A stretch of 64,000 nt of DNA. It comes from Pelagimonas sp. Lineage in GTDB: Bacteria; Pseudomonadota; Alphaproteobacteria; Rhodobacterales; Rhodobacteraceae. The notes under the pieces were generated by a model. The model was not told the origin of the DNA and did not search any database. It was given only the letters and a program-made list of their open reading frames with translations. The stretch lies in NCBI GenBank assembly GCA_025210455.1, contig JAOARQ010000002.1:124001-188000 (forward strand), read 5' to 3'. The position numbers and the translations under genes were made by a program. Below are positions 17,977-26,526 of this stretch, one piece after another; position 1 is the stretch's first letter; each line of letters starts with the position of its first letter.

Positions 17977-19080
17977 CTACAGCATATGCCCGGATTTCGA
18001 GGCCTTCACCGCCAGATACTTCTCATTATAAGCGGTCTGCCCAACCTTCAGGGGCACACGTTCTGCGACAGCCACACCCGAACGCTCCATAATCGCGATC
18101 TTGCCGGGGTTGTTCGTCATCAGGCGCACCGCGCTGAATCCCATCTTTTGCAGGATCTGCGCCCCAAGCCGGAAGTCACGCTCATCATCTTCAAACCCAA
18201 GCCGGTGGTTGGCTTCCACCGTGTCAAACCCCTGATCCTGAAGGGCATAGGCCCGCATCTTATTGGCCAGACCAATCCCGCGCCCCTCTTGATTCAAATA
18301 AAGCAGTACCCCGGCCCCCTCCTGCCCCATGGCTTCAAGCGCGGCGTTCAACTGTGGGCCGCAATCGCATTTCAGCGACCCTAAAAGATCCCCGGTCGCG
18401 CAGGCCGAATGCAGCCGCGCCAGCACCGGGGCCGCGCGATCCGGACGCCCGATTTCAATGGCATAATGTTCTTCGGCACCATTTTCGGGGCGGAAAATAT
18501 GCAACCGCGCCTGTTCCGCGGCGCGCAGGGGCACACGTGCGGCAACGATATGTTCCAGATCTGACTGATCCTGCATCAAAGGCTGCGCTTTTTGAGCATC
18601 CACCGTCACAAGAATACGCTCAGCGGCAAAATCCGTATCGACCTCAACGCAAAGCGCGGCGGGCAGCAGGCGCGCTGATTTACACAGATCAACCGCAAGA
18701 CGTTCCAGATCAGCCGCCCCATCGCGCAGTGTGCGCAGCGGCCCTTTCATTGGGTTGGCCAGATCATCCGCCGGATCCGAGAGCACCTTGATCCAGGTCA
18801 GATCTGCCCCCGTTGGAACACAGACCCGCGCCACATCCCCATCATAGGCCCGCGCCTTGAGTGTCTCTGCCCGGCGGCCCGTCAGCACAAGTTCGATCTG
18901 CCCCAGCGCGCAGATCGCTTCAAACCGGTCCTGTCCCAATGTTTCGGTCGCGGCGATGACAAGGGCGCGATCCTGCCCGCGCAGCACAACCGGCACCCCC
19001 ATGCGCAGATCCCCCCGCGCACGGGCCAGTGTTTCATTCAGATCGACTTCGAAGGTCACAACACGCCCTTTCGGTAACAC
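17977..19080 (-). CDS. ribA: GTP cyclohydrolase II
   Basis: A 367-residue protein whose C-terminal 190 residues are GTP cyclohydrolase II, which opens GTP to start riboflavin synthesis. The zinc cysteines appear in LHSACATGDLLGSLKCDCG, and NQEGRGIGLANKMRAYALQ with EANHRLGF is the catalytic core. The N-terminal 170 residues do not show the acidic DHBP synthase motifs, so this is not a working RibBA fusion but the extended RibA common in Rhodobacteraceae. A bifunctional reading is unlikely. It is divergent from the CenR-like regulator. Confidence 0.9.
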   Translation of the reverse strand: MLPKGRVVTFEVDLNETLARARGDLRMGVPVVLRGQDRALVIAATETLGQDRFEAICALGQIELVLTGRRAETLKARAYDGDVARVCVPTGADLTWIKVLSDPADDLANPMKGPLRTLRDGAADLERLAVDLCKSARLLPAALCVEVDTDFAAERILVTVDAQKAQPLMQDQSDLEHIVAARVPLRAAEQARLHIFRPENGAEEHYAIEIGRPDRAAPVLARLHSACATGDLLGSLKCDCGPQLNAALEAMGQEGAGVLLYLNQEGRGIGLANKMRAYALQDQGFDTVEANHRLGFEDDERDFRLGAQILQKMGFSAVRLMTNNPGKIAIMERSGVAVAERVPLKVGQTAYNEKYLAVKASKSGHML

Positions 19081-19208
19081 TTAGCCGGGATTCCTGTAAC
19101 ATTTCCTGCTCTCAGACACGAGAGCGTGAACCTCTTGCAGCATTCCTTGTAGCGCCGCACAATTGGCCACATCTGCCTCAAAAGGCAACCGAAGAAAAGG
19201 ATTGGTCG

Positions 19209-19895
19209 ATGGCTCAGCTGCGTAACATTCTGCTGGTAGACGATGACGATGATCTGCGTGAAGCGCTGGCTGAACAGCTGATCATGACGGAAGATTTTGA
19301 AGTATTCGAGGCAGATAGCGGTGCCACCGCCATGTCACGGATCAAGGAACAGACCTATGATCTGATCATTCTGGACGTGGGCCTGCCCGACACAGACGGA
19401 CGCGAACTGTGCCGCCTGATGCGCAAGCAGGGTGTCAAAGCGCCTGTGATCATGCTGACGGGTCATGACAGTGATGCCGACACCATTCTGGGCCTTGATG
19501 CCGGGGCCAATGACTATGTCACCAAACCTTTCAAATTCCCGGTTCTTCTGGCCCGCATTCGCGCACAGCTGCGCCAGCATGAGCAATCAGAAGACGCTGT
19601 CTTTACCGTTGGCCCCTATACCTTCAAGCCCTCGATGAAGCTGCTGATGCGCGAAGACGAGACCAAGATCCGCCTGACCGAGAAAGAAACCAATATTCTC
19701 AAGTTTCTGTATCGCTCTACTGATGGCGTCGTTCCGCGCGACACCCTGCTACATGAGGTCTGGGGATATAACGCCGGGGTCACCACCCATACGCTTGAAA
19801 CCCATATTTATCGCCTGCGTCAGAAGATTGAGCCCGATCCTTCAAACGCGCGCCTTCTGGTGACGGAATCGGGCGGATACCGTCTGATTTCCTGA
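19209..19895 (+). CDS. OmpR-family orphan response regulator (CenR-like)
   Basis: A 228-residue regulator with receiver (VDDDDDLREAL, phosphoacceptor Asp56 in IILDVGLPDTDG, Lys in YVTKPFKFP) and winged-helix domain (LTEKETNILKFLYRS, HTLETHIYRLRQKIEPD). Sequence style and orphan status resemble CenR, the essential cell-envelope regulator of Caulobacter and Rhodobacter; I hold that identity as likely, not proven. No kinase is adjacent. Two small-RNA candidates follow immediately downstream on the same strand. The start at 19209 is preceded by AAAAGGATT. Confidence 0.82.
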   Translation: MAQLRNILLVDDDDDLREALAEQLIMTEDFEVFEADSGATAMSRIKEQTYDLIILDVGLPDTDGRELCRLMRKQGVKAPVIMLTGHDSDADTILGLDAGANDYVTKPFKFPVLLARIRAQLRQHEQSEDAVFTVGPYTFKPSMKLLMREDETKIRLTEKETNILKFLYRSTDGVVPRDTLLHEVWGYNAGVTTHTLETHIYRLRQKIEPDPSNARLLVTESGGYRLIS

Positions 19896-19946
19896 CAAAT
19901 CTGCCGGAAACGATACGTTAACCATTTGGGTGTTAACTTATCTTCA

Positions 19947-20024
19947 TAGCATGACGCCGGGTCACAGCGCAGTGTCATGCTCCTCCCTGTTGGACTGGCC
20001 GGACCATTGTCCGGCCTCTTTTTT
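19947..20024 (+). ncRNA. Small RNA candidate 1 with anti-Shine-Dalgarno core
   Basis: A GCATGAC/GTCATGC hairpin (19949-19980), then an unpaired CTCCTCCCTGTTGGACT stretch, then a perfect GGCCGGAC/GTCCGGCC terminator stem (19997-20016) and a T-rich run. The single-stranded CCTCCC can pair with ribosome-binding sites. Twenty-two bases from the core into the terminator are identical to the second copy 180 bases away. The architecture and the TCCTCCCT core resemble the alphaproteobacterial alpha-r8/suhB (MmgR) family as I recall it. There is no ORF. Confidence 0.7.
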
Positions 20025-20123
20025 GTTCGAAGGGAATGCGCCAGATTTCGCTGATAACGCTTTTACAACATACAGAAGTCAATGATTTAATCCGCCGGGA
20101 TCTTGTTTCTATACCTCGAAAGC

Positions 20124-20139
20124 TTAACTGAAAGTTAAC
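20124..20139. promoter_or_regulatory. CtrA-type box TTAA-N7-TTAAC
   Basis: TTAACTGAAAGTTAAC matches the full CtrA consensus with exactly seven bases between the half sites and lies five bases before the first hairpin of small RNA candidate 2. Near copy 1, TTAACC (19918) and TTAAC (19933) occur with 11-base spacing, which does not fit. Confidence 0.6.
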
Positions 20140-20143
20140 CCGT

Positions 20144-20208
20144 TACATGTGCGGGCAAACACATGTTCCTCCCTGTTGGACTGGCCGGGCTATGCCCGGC
20201 CTTTTTTT
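20144..20208 (+). ncRNA. Small RNA candidate 2 with anti-Shine-Dalgarno core
   Basis: ACATGTG/CACATGT hairpin with an eight-base loop (20145-20166), then TTCCTCCCTGTTGGACT unpaired, then a perfect GGCCGGGC/GCCCGGCC terminator (20183-20201) followed by seven T residues. The hairpin arms differ from copy 1 while the core and terminator are kept, so selection acts on the core and on structure. The T-run overlaps the stop codon of the convergent yigZ gene. Confidence 0.72.
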
Positions 20209-20563
20209 ATGCCTCGCCCAGTTCTTGCATATACATGCGCACAGCATCCTGAACGTGACGAAATCGGTCGCCACCCAGATGTTTGCCGCCATACCAGCGT
20301 GTCACCACAACAATCTGATTGCGCAGGTTTTCACGTTCCAGCATGCGCACGATCACCATCCCCGCGCCGCTTTCCCCATCATCGTTCTTCAGAACACCGG
20401 TGTCAGTCAGACAGGCCCAGGTGTTATGGGTCGCCTTGGCGAACTTCTTGTTGCGCTTGAGCTCTTTCAAAAAGACCTTGGCCTCATCGGCAGAATGGCA
20501 GGCCCCACCGGAAACCGCATATTTTGAACCGCGATCCGTGATGATATTTTCCAGAATAATCAT
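20207..20563 (-). CDS. YigZ/IMPACT family protein (UPF0029)
   Basis: About 118 residues. The family signature is clear: DRGSKYAVSGGACHSADEA, then ATHNTWACL, DDGESGAGMVIVRMLE and VVVTRWYGGKHLGGDRF. E. coli YigZ and eukaryotic IMPACT share this domain and are linked to translation or nucleotide-like ligands, with no fixed reaction; the C-terminal second domain of long YigZ proteins is missing here, as usual in Rhodobacteraceae. The frame is open upstream to a GTG at 20671, adding 36 residues; I chose the ATG where the conserved domain begins, but no strong ribosome site decides it. Confidence 0.8.
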   Translation of the reverse strand: MIILENIITDRGSKYAVSGGACHSADEAKVFLKELKRNKKFAKATHNTWACLTDTGVLKNDDGESGAGMVIVRMLERENLRNQIVVVTRWYGGKHLGGDRFRHVQDAVRMYMQELGEA

Positions 20564-20748
20564 GCGGATTTGGTAGCCGTTTTCGCTGGACAGCAAAAGC
20601 CAATTGCGCGCTTGGGCCCTGGCATCCCCAGCCAGAGCCCCACGGCGCATCCCGTGAGGTTGTAAGCCCACAACCTACAGGTTTATTTCTAGCGGGCTAA
20701 AATTTTAATTGAACGGGTAATCACTTCTCTCGCTTCCCCGTAAATACG

Positions 20749-20777
20749 AAAGGGGCGCCCAAAATAGGCGCCCCTTT
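20749..20777 (-). terminator. Terminator of pnp
   Basis: An eleven-base perfect stem AAAGGGGCGCC/GGCGCCCCTTT with a seven-base loop about 40 bases after the pnp stop. Confidence 0.85.
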
Positions 20778-20818
20778 GCTGCATAGGCCTTCAGGCCCGG
20801 CATAACCTTAGGTGAGCG

Positions 20819-22963
20819 TTACTCACCGCCGTCTTTTTTCTTTTCTTCGCGCGGCAGCTCTTCACCAGTTTCCTGGTTCACCATCTTCATGGCCAGACGC
20901 ACTTTGCCACGATCGTCAAAGCCCAGCAGCTTGACGAACACTTCCTGACCTTCTTTCAGAACGTCCGACGGATGGTTCAGGCGGCGGTTTTCGATTTGGG
21001 ACACGTGCACCAGACCGTCACGCTTGCCAAAGAAGTTCACGAAGGCGCCGAAGTCGACGATCTTCACAACTTTACCTTTGTAGATCTGACCTTCTTCCGG
21101 CTCGGCCACGATCGAGTGGATCATGTCATAAGCCTTCTGGATCGATTCACCGTCCGGGCTGGCGATCTTGATCACACCATCATCGTTGATGTCGACCTTC
21201 GCACCAGATGTTTCCACGATCTCGCGGATCACCTTACCGCCCGAGCCGATCACTTCACGGATCTTGTCGGTCGGGATCTGCATGGTCTCAATACGCGGCG
21301 CGTGTACGCTGAACTCCGATGCTTCGGTCAGCGACTTGGCCATTTCGCCCAGAATGTGCAGACGACCCGCTTTGGCCTGCGCCAAGGCTTTGGTCATGAT
21401 TTCAGGAGTGATGCCCGCAACCTTGATGTCCATCTGCAGCGAGGTGATACCGTTTTCGGTACCCGCCACTTTGAAGTCCATGTCGCCCAGATGATCTTCG
21501 TCACCCAGAATGTCGGTCAGGATCGCGAAATCACCGTCATCTTCCAAAACCAGACCCATGGCCACACCGGCAACCGGGGCTTTCAGCGGAACACCAGCGT
21601 CCATCATGGACAGCGAGCCACCACAGACCGACGCCATCGAAGACGAGCCGTTGGATTCAGTGATCTCGGAAACAACACGCACGGTGTATGGGAAATCGGT
21701 CGGCGCAGGCAGAACCGCCTGCAGCGCACGCCATGCCAGTTTGCCATGGCCAATTTCACGACGACCGGGCGAGCCTACGCGGCCAACTTCACCAACGGAA
21801 TAGGGTGGGAAGTTATAATGCAGCAGGAAGTTCGAACGATAGTTGCCATGCAGCGCGTCGATGATCTGCTCATCGTCACCGGTGCCCAGAGTGGTCACAA
21901 CCAGACCCTGCGTTTCACCGCGGGTGAACAGCGCCGAACCGTGGGTGCGTGGCAGCAGGCCGGTTTCACACACGATATCACGCACTTCGTCCAGCGCACG
22001 ACCATCGATACGTTTGCCCTCTTTCACCACGGTGCCACGCAGCACGCTGGATTCCAGCTTTTTCAGCGCCGAGCCCAGGTTTGCGTCTTCTTGCTGTTCT
22101 TCGCTCAACGCAGCAATGATCGCCTCTTTGGCGGCCGCGACGGCAGCAACGCGCTCTTGCTTGACGGTGATTGCATAGGCGTCGCGCATCTGCGCCTCAC
22201 CTGCGGCTTTCACAGCCTCGTAGATTTCGCTGTAATCCGGCGCTACGAATTCAAACGGCTCTTTCGCCGCTTCTTCGGCCAGATCAATGATCAGGTCAAT
22301 CACCGGCTGCATCTGCTCATGGGCAAACAGAACCGCGCCCAGCATTTCCTCTTCGGTCAGCTCATAAGCTTCCGATTCCACCATCATCACGGCGTCTTTG
22401 GTGCCGGCCACAACCAGATCCAGACGCTGCTCCGGGTTCATGCGCAGCTGATCCATGTCGTCGACAGTTGGGTTCAGCACATATTCGCCATCTTCAAAGC
22501 CCACGCGCGCCGCGCCAATCGGGCCACGGAAGGGGGCGCCGGAAATGGTCAGCGCCGCCGATGCCGCGATCATCGCAACCATATCCGGGTCATTGACCAG
22601 ATCGTGCGACAGAACGGTACACATCACCAGAACTTCGTTTTTGAAGCCGGGCACAAACAGCGGGCGGATCGGACGGTCGATCAGACGCGCGGTCAGGGTT
22701 TCTTTTTCGGTCGGGCGTGCTTCACGCTTGAAAAACCCGCCTGGCACTTTACCGGCGGCATAATATTTCTCTTGGTAATGTACGGTCAGCGGAAAGAAAT
22801 CCTGACCCGGCTTTTGCTCTTTGGCAAAAGTCACATTGGCCATGACAGAGGTTTCGCCCAATGTGGCGATCACAGTACCATCGGCCTGACGGGCAACCTT
22901 ACCCGTTTCCAGTGTCAGCGTCTCTTCGCCCCACTGAATCGACTTCTTAGTTTCTTTGAACAT
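20819..22963 (-). CDS. pnp: Polyribonucleotide nucleotidyltransferase (PNPase)
   Basis: A 714-residue phosphorolytic 3'-5' exoribonuclease of the degradosome. Two RNase PH domains flank a helical domain: the first begins [20 protein letters not shown]; the second holds [11 protein letters not shown] and the catalytic Asp region [14 protein letters not shown]. They are followed by a KH domain ([15 protein letters not shown]) and an S1 domain ([20 protein letters not shown]). Length matches the family. In many bacteria pnp follows rpsO directly; here several genes intervene. The leader contains a strong hairpin. Confidence 0.97.
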   Translation of the reverse strand: MFKETKKSIQWGEETLTLETGKVARQADGTVIATLGETSVMANVTFAKEQKPGQDFFPLTVHYQEKYYAAGKVPGGFFKREARPTEKETLTARLIDRPIRPLFVPGFKNEVLVMCTVLSHDLVNDPDMVAMIAASAALTISGAPFRGPIGAARVGFEDGEYVLNPTVDDMDQLRMNPEQRLDLVVAGTKDAVMMVESEAYELTEEEMLGAVLFAHEQMQPVIDLIIDLAEEAAKEPFEFVAPDYSEIYEAVKAAGEAQMRDAYAITVKQERVAAVAAAKEAIIAALSEEQQEDANLGSALKKLESSVLRGTVVKEGKRIDGRALDEVRDIVCETGLLPRTHGSALFTRGETQGLVVTTLGTGDDEQIIDALHGNYRSNFLLHYNFPPYSVGEVGRVGSPGRREIGHGKLAWRALQAVLPAPTDFPYTVRVVSEITESNGSSSMASVCGGSLSMMDAGVPLKAPVAGVAMGLVLEDDGDFAILTDILGDEDHLGDMDFKVAGTENGITSLQMDIKVAGITPEIMTKALAQAKAGRLHILGEMAKSLTEASEFSVHAPRIETMQIPTDKIREVIGSGGKVIREIVETSGAKVDINDDGVIKIASPDGESIQKAYDMIHSIVAEPEEGQIYKGKVVKIVDFGAFVNFFGKRDGLVHVSQIENRRLNHPSDVLKEGQEVFVKLLGFDDRGKVRLAMKMVNQETGEELPREEKKKDGGE

Positions 22964-22978
22964 CGTCGTATCCTATTT

Positions 22979-23009
22979 GAGAGCCCTCCCGGCCCCTGCC
23001 GGGTCTCTC
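22979..23009 (-). promoter_or_regulatory. Hairpin in the pnp 5' leader
   Basis: GAGAG/CTCTC and CCCGGC/GCCGGG arms form a long imperfect stem starting about 15 bases before the pnp ATG. E. coli pnp is autoregulated through an RNase III-cleaved leader stem; a similar role here is inference. The rest of the 235-base gap up to the DM13 gene shows nothing clear. Confidence 0.5.
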
Positions 23010-23198
23010 GTTTTCATGGCGGCCCCATTGCCGCCGACCCCGCTATCGTTTCATGCGCCGGGGTCAAAGCGTCACGTCTCAGATAGGGGGGCCATAGCCT
23101 GTTTTACAGCTTTTTGAAAGTGTATTTCCGGAAAACTCTTGCAAACGTCCAAAGGCGCAATCTGCGCGGGCCAGCGGCGACAATGACGTTCGTCACGC

Positions 23199-23666
23199 CT
23201 ATCTATACTTTGCCGATGAGATGAATTCTGAAAAGGCTTCGCACCAGATCACAACTGTGGTGTAGTCGTGAATATCCACCCCTTCCGGGATTGGCAGCAC
23301 CAGACCGTCAAAGGTTTTCACCGAACCGATGTTCGCTGCCTCATCTTTGAGCGCCAGAAAATCGGCCTCATCTTCGACAAAGCTTTTGGTCAGATACAGC
23401 ATATAGTCCGGACCCGGAGCCAAATGCCCCATATGGACAACCTCGTCCGCGCTCAGGCTTACCTCACCCTCGCCCCAATGCAGGAAGTCACTGCCGCGCC
23501 TGTCGCGGGAAAACGTGCCCTTGAACTGTGCATCCTGCGCCTTGGCCTGCAAAATCGCCACATCCGGTCCCTTTGGCGCGGTCAGGATGGGCAGAAAATA
23601 CACGCCCAGCGCAAACCCAACTACCAAGGTGATCCCATGCGTTATCAGCAGTATCAAACGACGCAT
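23199..23666 (-). CDS. DM13-domain membrane-anchored protein
   Basis: A 155-residue protein with an N-terminal membrane anchor (LILLITHGITLVVGFALGVY) and a periplasmic DM13 domain: FKGTFSRDR, LHWGEGEVSL, GPDYMLYLTKSF, IGSVKTFDGLVLPIP and the signature TTVVIWCEAFSEFISSA with its single conserved Cys. DM13 domains are proposed to act in redox or electron-transfer chemistry in secreted proteins; no substrate is known. It is divergent from the antiporter gene. Confidence 0.8.
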   Translation of the reverse strand: MRRLILLITHGITLVVGFALGVYFLPILTAPKGPDVAILQAKAQDAQFKGTFSRDRRGSDFLHWGEGEVSLSADEVVHMGHLAPGPDYMLYLTKSFVEDEADFLALKDEAANIGSVKTFDGLVLPIPEGVDIHDYTTVVIWCEAFSEFISSAKYR

Positions 23667-23818
23667 TGCCTGCCCCTTCCAGCAAAGTTACGCAGACCCT
23701 GACGCAAAAACCTTACTGCGTCCATAATTCCAGAGCAAATACCGCCGAGATCGCATTTTTTGAATGCAAGTTCTGGCCCAAATGTTATGCCCGCCGCAAA
23801 AGATATCAGGGTTACCTC

Positions 23819-25066
23819 ATGAGCTTTCTTCAAATCACGTCATTCCTGATTGTGCTGGCCGGCGTGTTCGGCACGATCAACTACTTCTTCTTACGTCTGC
23901 CTGCGGCCATCGGCATTCTGGTGGTCGCGCTTTTGGCTTCTCTGACGGCTCTGGCCGTTGATTTCTTTGTGCCGGGGCTGGGCATTGCCGCCAATCTAAA
24001 GACCGTCGTTGAAGGGCTGCAATTCTCGGATGCATTGCTGGAAGGCATGTTGGGATTGCTGCTGTTTGCCGGGGCTTTGCATGTCAAACTGTCTGATCTT
24101 CGCGCAGTCTGGCCGACGGTTTTGCTGATGGCCACCATTGGCGTTGCTCTTTCGACGGCGGTGATTGGGATTGGCTTTTTCTGGCTGACAGGAATGCCGC
24201 TGCTGATCGCGCTGGTCTTTGGTGCCCTGGTGACACCTACCGACCCCGTTGCTGTGATGGGGGTGCTAAAAGAAGCCAATCTTTCCAAAGCTCTGGAAAC
24301 CAAAATCGCGGGTGAAAGCCTGTTCAATGACGGGGTTGCCTATGTGCTGTTTCTGGTGCTCGTCGGCCTGGCCTTTCCCCATGATGCCCATGGCGACGGC
24401 GGTGCGATGGGGGCAATCAAGCTCTTTGTACAAGAGGCCTTTGGCGGGGCAGCGCTGGGGTTGGCTTTGGGCTGGCTGGTGTTCCGCGTCATGCGCCATA
24501 TCGATGACTATTCCCTTGAGGTGCTGCTGACGCTGGGGCTGGCTTTTGGCGGCTATGAGCTGGCCATCTGGCTGCATGTGTCCGCCCCCATCGCGGCCGT
24601 CTGCGCAGGTCTGTTGATCGGTGATATTGGTGCCAAACATGGCATGTCTGAGCAAACCCGCGAATATGTTGATAAATTCTGGATTTTGATCGATGAGATC
24701 CTGAACGCGGTTCTGTTCATGCTGATCGGGATCGAGGTGTTCGCTGTGCAGCTTGAGGCCGATTTCCTTGTGACGGCGGTGATTTCCATCGCGCTGGCGC
24801 TGGTCGGACGACTGGCCGCCGTGGTGGTTCCGATCACCCTCTTGCGCCCATTTCGCGTATTCGCCCCGGGCGTCACCCCCATCATGACATGGGGCGGACT
24901 AAAGGGGGGCATCTCGGTCGCGCTGGCGTTGTCTTTGCCAGATAGCGAATACAAACCGCTCATCCTGACAGTGACCTATGTGATCGTGATTTTCTCGATC
25001 ATTGTGCAGGGGCTGACAATCGGTCGATTGGCCAATAAGGTCGGACGCGAACCAGATTTGATGTGA
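23819..25066 (+). CDS. NhaP-type cation:proton antiporter
   Basis: About 415 residues and 12-13 membrane segments of the CPA1 family. Key motifs: VTPTDPVAVMGVLKEANL, GESLFNDGVAYVLF (the Asp of the ND pair that carries the ion) and MTWGGLKGGISVALALSLP near the C terminus. It exchanges sodium or potassium for protons across the inner membrane. The ATG at 23819 has AGGG nine bases upstream and starts the first membrane helix; the longer open frame upstream has no conserved content. Confidence 0.9.
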   Translation: MSFLQITSFLIVLAGVFGTINYFFLRLPAAIGILVVALLASLTALAVDFFVPGLGIAANLKTVVEGLQFSDALLEGMLGLLLFAGALHVKLSDLRAVWPTVLLMATIGVALSTAVIGIGFFWLTGMPLLIALVFGALVTPTDPVAVMGVLKEANLSKALETKIAGESLFNDGVAYVLFLVLVGLAFPHDAHGDGGAMGAIKLFVQEAFGGAALGLALGWLVFRVMRHIDDYSLEVLLTLGLAFGGYELAIWLHVSAPIAAVCAGLLIGDIGAKHGMSEQTREYVDKFWILIDEILNAVLFMLIGIEVFAVQLEADFLVTAVISIALALVGRLAAVVVPITLLRPFRVFAPGVTPIMTWGGLKGGISVALALSLPDSEYKPLILTVTYVIVIFSIIVQGLTIGRLANKVGREPDLM

Positions 25067-25168
25067 TCTGACAGACGGCCCCCTAAGCGGGGCCGTTTTC
25101 TTTGGCAGACACCTCTTGGTAACCTTGATGCGGCACAGTGCTGTAACCGCTGTTTTCAGGTGCGCCAG

Positions 25169-26020
25169 ATGATCCGCCTTTTGTCATTTCTTTTGCTGCT
25201 TTGCCCACCGCTTTGGGCGCAACACGCGCCCGAACTGGAACTGTTTCGCCGTGCGGCCCCGGATATACCCAGCACTGTCACGCAACTTCGGCCACAGGTT
25301 CCCGCAAATCCCGGCCCACAGGCGGATCTTAAGGCCAGGCTGGTCTCACAAGAGGCAAAGCTGCCCGGTCAGCAAAGCTTTGATATGTTTCGATCCGCGG
25401 TTCAAACCATGCGCCCGGCGCCCCTGCCCGGGCCACTGCTTTGGGGGGCAAATGCCAAGGGTCTATACAGTTTTCGCAGCCCGACGGGCGAATACATTCT
25501 GATCCGCCCCTGGCGAAATGGAAGAACGCAACAGGTTCTTATCGGGCGCTTTACAGCGGATCTTGCGAAAGCATGGCTATCGGTTCTGACCTTTCCAACA
25601 TCATCCACAAATGGTGTCTGGGCTGGCGATGTTCCTGATCATGTCCCCAACAGTCTTTTTGTGGCCATCGCACGCGGGGGCGATCTGCTGCTTTCACTGG
25701 ATACACTCACCCGCTGCGCCGGCGACCGTCGGTATGGGTTTGTGATGCGTCTGACGCCCGATCTGACGCAACTAAAGTGGGTCTCTCCCACGCGCGTTTC
25801 GGGTGGGCGCGGCTTTGCCTTTGATCGCAACAGACTATTCGCTGTGGATGGCGGATCTTGCGAACAGGATTACCTATATGAACTGGATCTGGCATCCGGG
25901 CGCGTTATAAGCCGCACACCACTGCCCAGCGCGCAGGATCAAGGCGATTATATCGCGCTGTGGCATAAGGATCTTTATCTGATCCTCTATGATCAGTTCA
26001 GGCATTATCGCCTCCGCTGA
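25169..26020 (+). CDS. Secreted protein of unknown function
   Basis: About 283 residues, not recognised. A signal peptide (MIRLLSFLLLLCPPLWAQ) is followed by a proline-rich region (PQVPANPGPQ) and then repeating beta-rich segments: YSFRSPTGEYILIRPW, VFVAIARGG-like strands, RYGFVMRLTPDLTQLKWVSP, GFAFDRNRLFAVDGGSC and LYELDLASGRVISRTPLP. This pattern suggests a beta-propeller-like fold. Two cysteines (in TRCAG and GGSCEQD) could form a disulphide. It lies 100 bases after the antiporter and is convergent with rpsO. No function is proposed. Confidence 0.7.
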   Translation: MIRLLSFLLLLCPPLWAQHAPELELFRRAAPDIPSTVTQLRPQVPANPGPQADLKARLVSQEAKLPGQQSFDMFRSAVQTMRPAPLPGPLLWGANAKGLYSFRSPTGEYILIRPWRNGRTQQVLIGRFTADLAKAWLSVLTFPTSSTNGVWAGDVPDHVPNSLFVAIARGGDLLLSLDTLTRCAGDRRYGFVMRLTPDLTQLKWVSPTRVSGGRGFAFDRNRLFAVDGGSCEQDYLYELDLASGRVISRTPLPSAQDQGDYIALWHKDLYLILYDQFRHYRLR

Positions 26021-26027
26021 AAGAAAA

Positions 26028-26053
26028 ATGCCCGCCCCTTAAGGGACGGGCAT
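26028..26053 (-). terminator. Terminator of rpsO
   Basis: A 12-13-base inverted repeat (one mismatch) between convergent genes; read on the minus strand it ends in TTTTTCTTTC, so it serves rpsO chiefly. Confidence 0.8.
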
Positions 26054-26079
26054 CTATTCTGAATGCGGGGCGCGCAGCC

Positions 26080-26349
26080 TTAGCGGCGAATGCCCAGACG
26101 CTTGATCAGATCCTGATAGCGTGCTTCGTCTTTACCCTTGGTGTAGTCCAGCAGCTTCCGGCGCTGAGCAACCAGTTTCAGAAGGCCACGACGCGAGTGG
26201 TTGTCCTTCTTGTGGGTTTTGAAGTGCTCGGTCAGGGTAGAAATGCGCGACGTCAGAATGGCAACCTGAACTTCCGGAGAACCGGTGTCACCTTCTTTGG
26301 TTGCGAATTCTTTCATCAGACGGGCTTTTTCTTCCGGCGTGATCGACAT
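26080..26349 (-). CDS. rpsO: 30S ribosomal protein S15
   Basis: An 89-residue primary 16S rRNA-binding protein of the small-subunit platform. Family motifs: [35 protein letters not shown] and [13 protein letters not shown], and a C-terminal [12 protein letters not shown]. Length is exact for S15. An AGGAGA ribosome site precedes the ATG. Confidence 0.98.
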   Translation of the reverse strand: MSITPEEKARLMKEFATKEGDTGSPEVQVAILTSRISTLTEHFKTHKKDNHSRRGLLKLVAQRRKLLDYTKGKDEARYQDLIKRLGIRR

Positions 26350-26473
26350 CGGGGTCTCCTTTCAGAGTTAAAGTGGAATGGCGCAAGCCGGGATGTCGTC
26401 CAGCAGGGCCCATGGAGAAATCCGCAAATTCAGCGGATACGCGCGCTTACACGATTCCTGATGTTTTGCAAAG

Positions 26474-26497
26474 GAAAAAGGGGCACTCGCCCCCTTC
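26474..26497 (-). terminator. Terminator of the RTX-repeat gene
   Basis: On the minus strand a GGGG-CGAGTG-CCCC hairpin followed by five T residues lies about 35 bases beyond the RTX gene stop. The rest of the space up to rpsO should hold the rpsO promoter. Confidence 0.75.
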
Positions 26498-26526
26498 CAA
26501 ATCGCGACAATTCAAGGCACCGGCGC

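Noticed and set aside
16158..18092. A 644-codon plus-strand frame over the PotA-like and L,D-transpeptidase genes
   Set aside because: Both minus-strand genes beneath it have clear family motifs; the plus frame has none and runs through an intergenic region by chance.
17977..19080. A bifunctional RibBA (DHBP synthase plus GTP cyclohydrolase II)
   Set aside because: The N-terminal part lacks the acidic and REGD-like motifs of DHBP synthase.
20972..23086. A 704-codon open frame on the plus strand covering pnp
   Set aside because: It is the antisense of the strongly conserved pnp gene; long open antisense frames follow from the codon bias, and the translation is low-complexity His/Arg/Phe-rich without known motifs.
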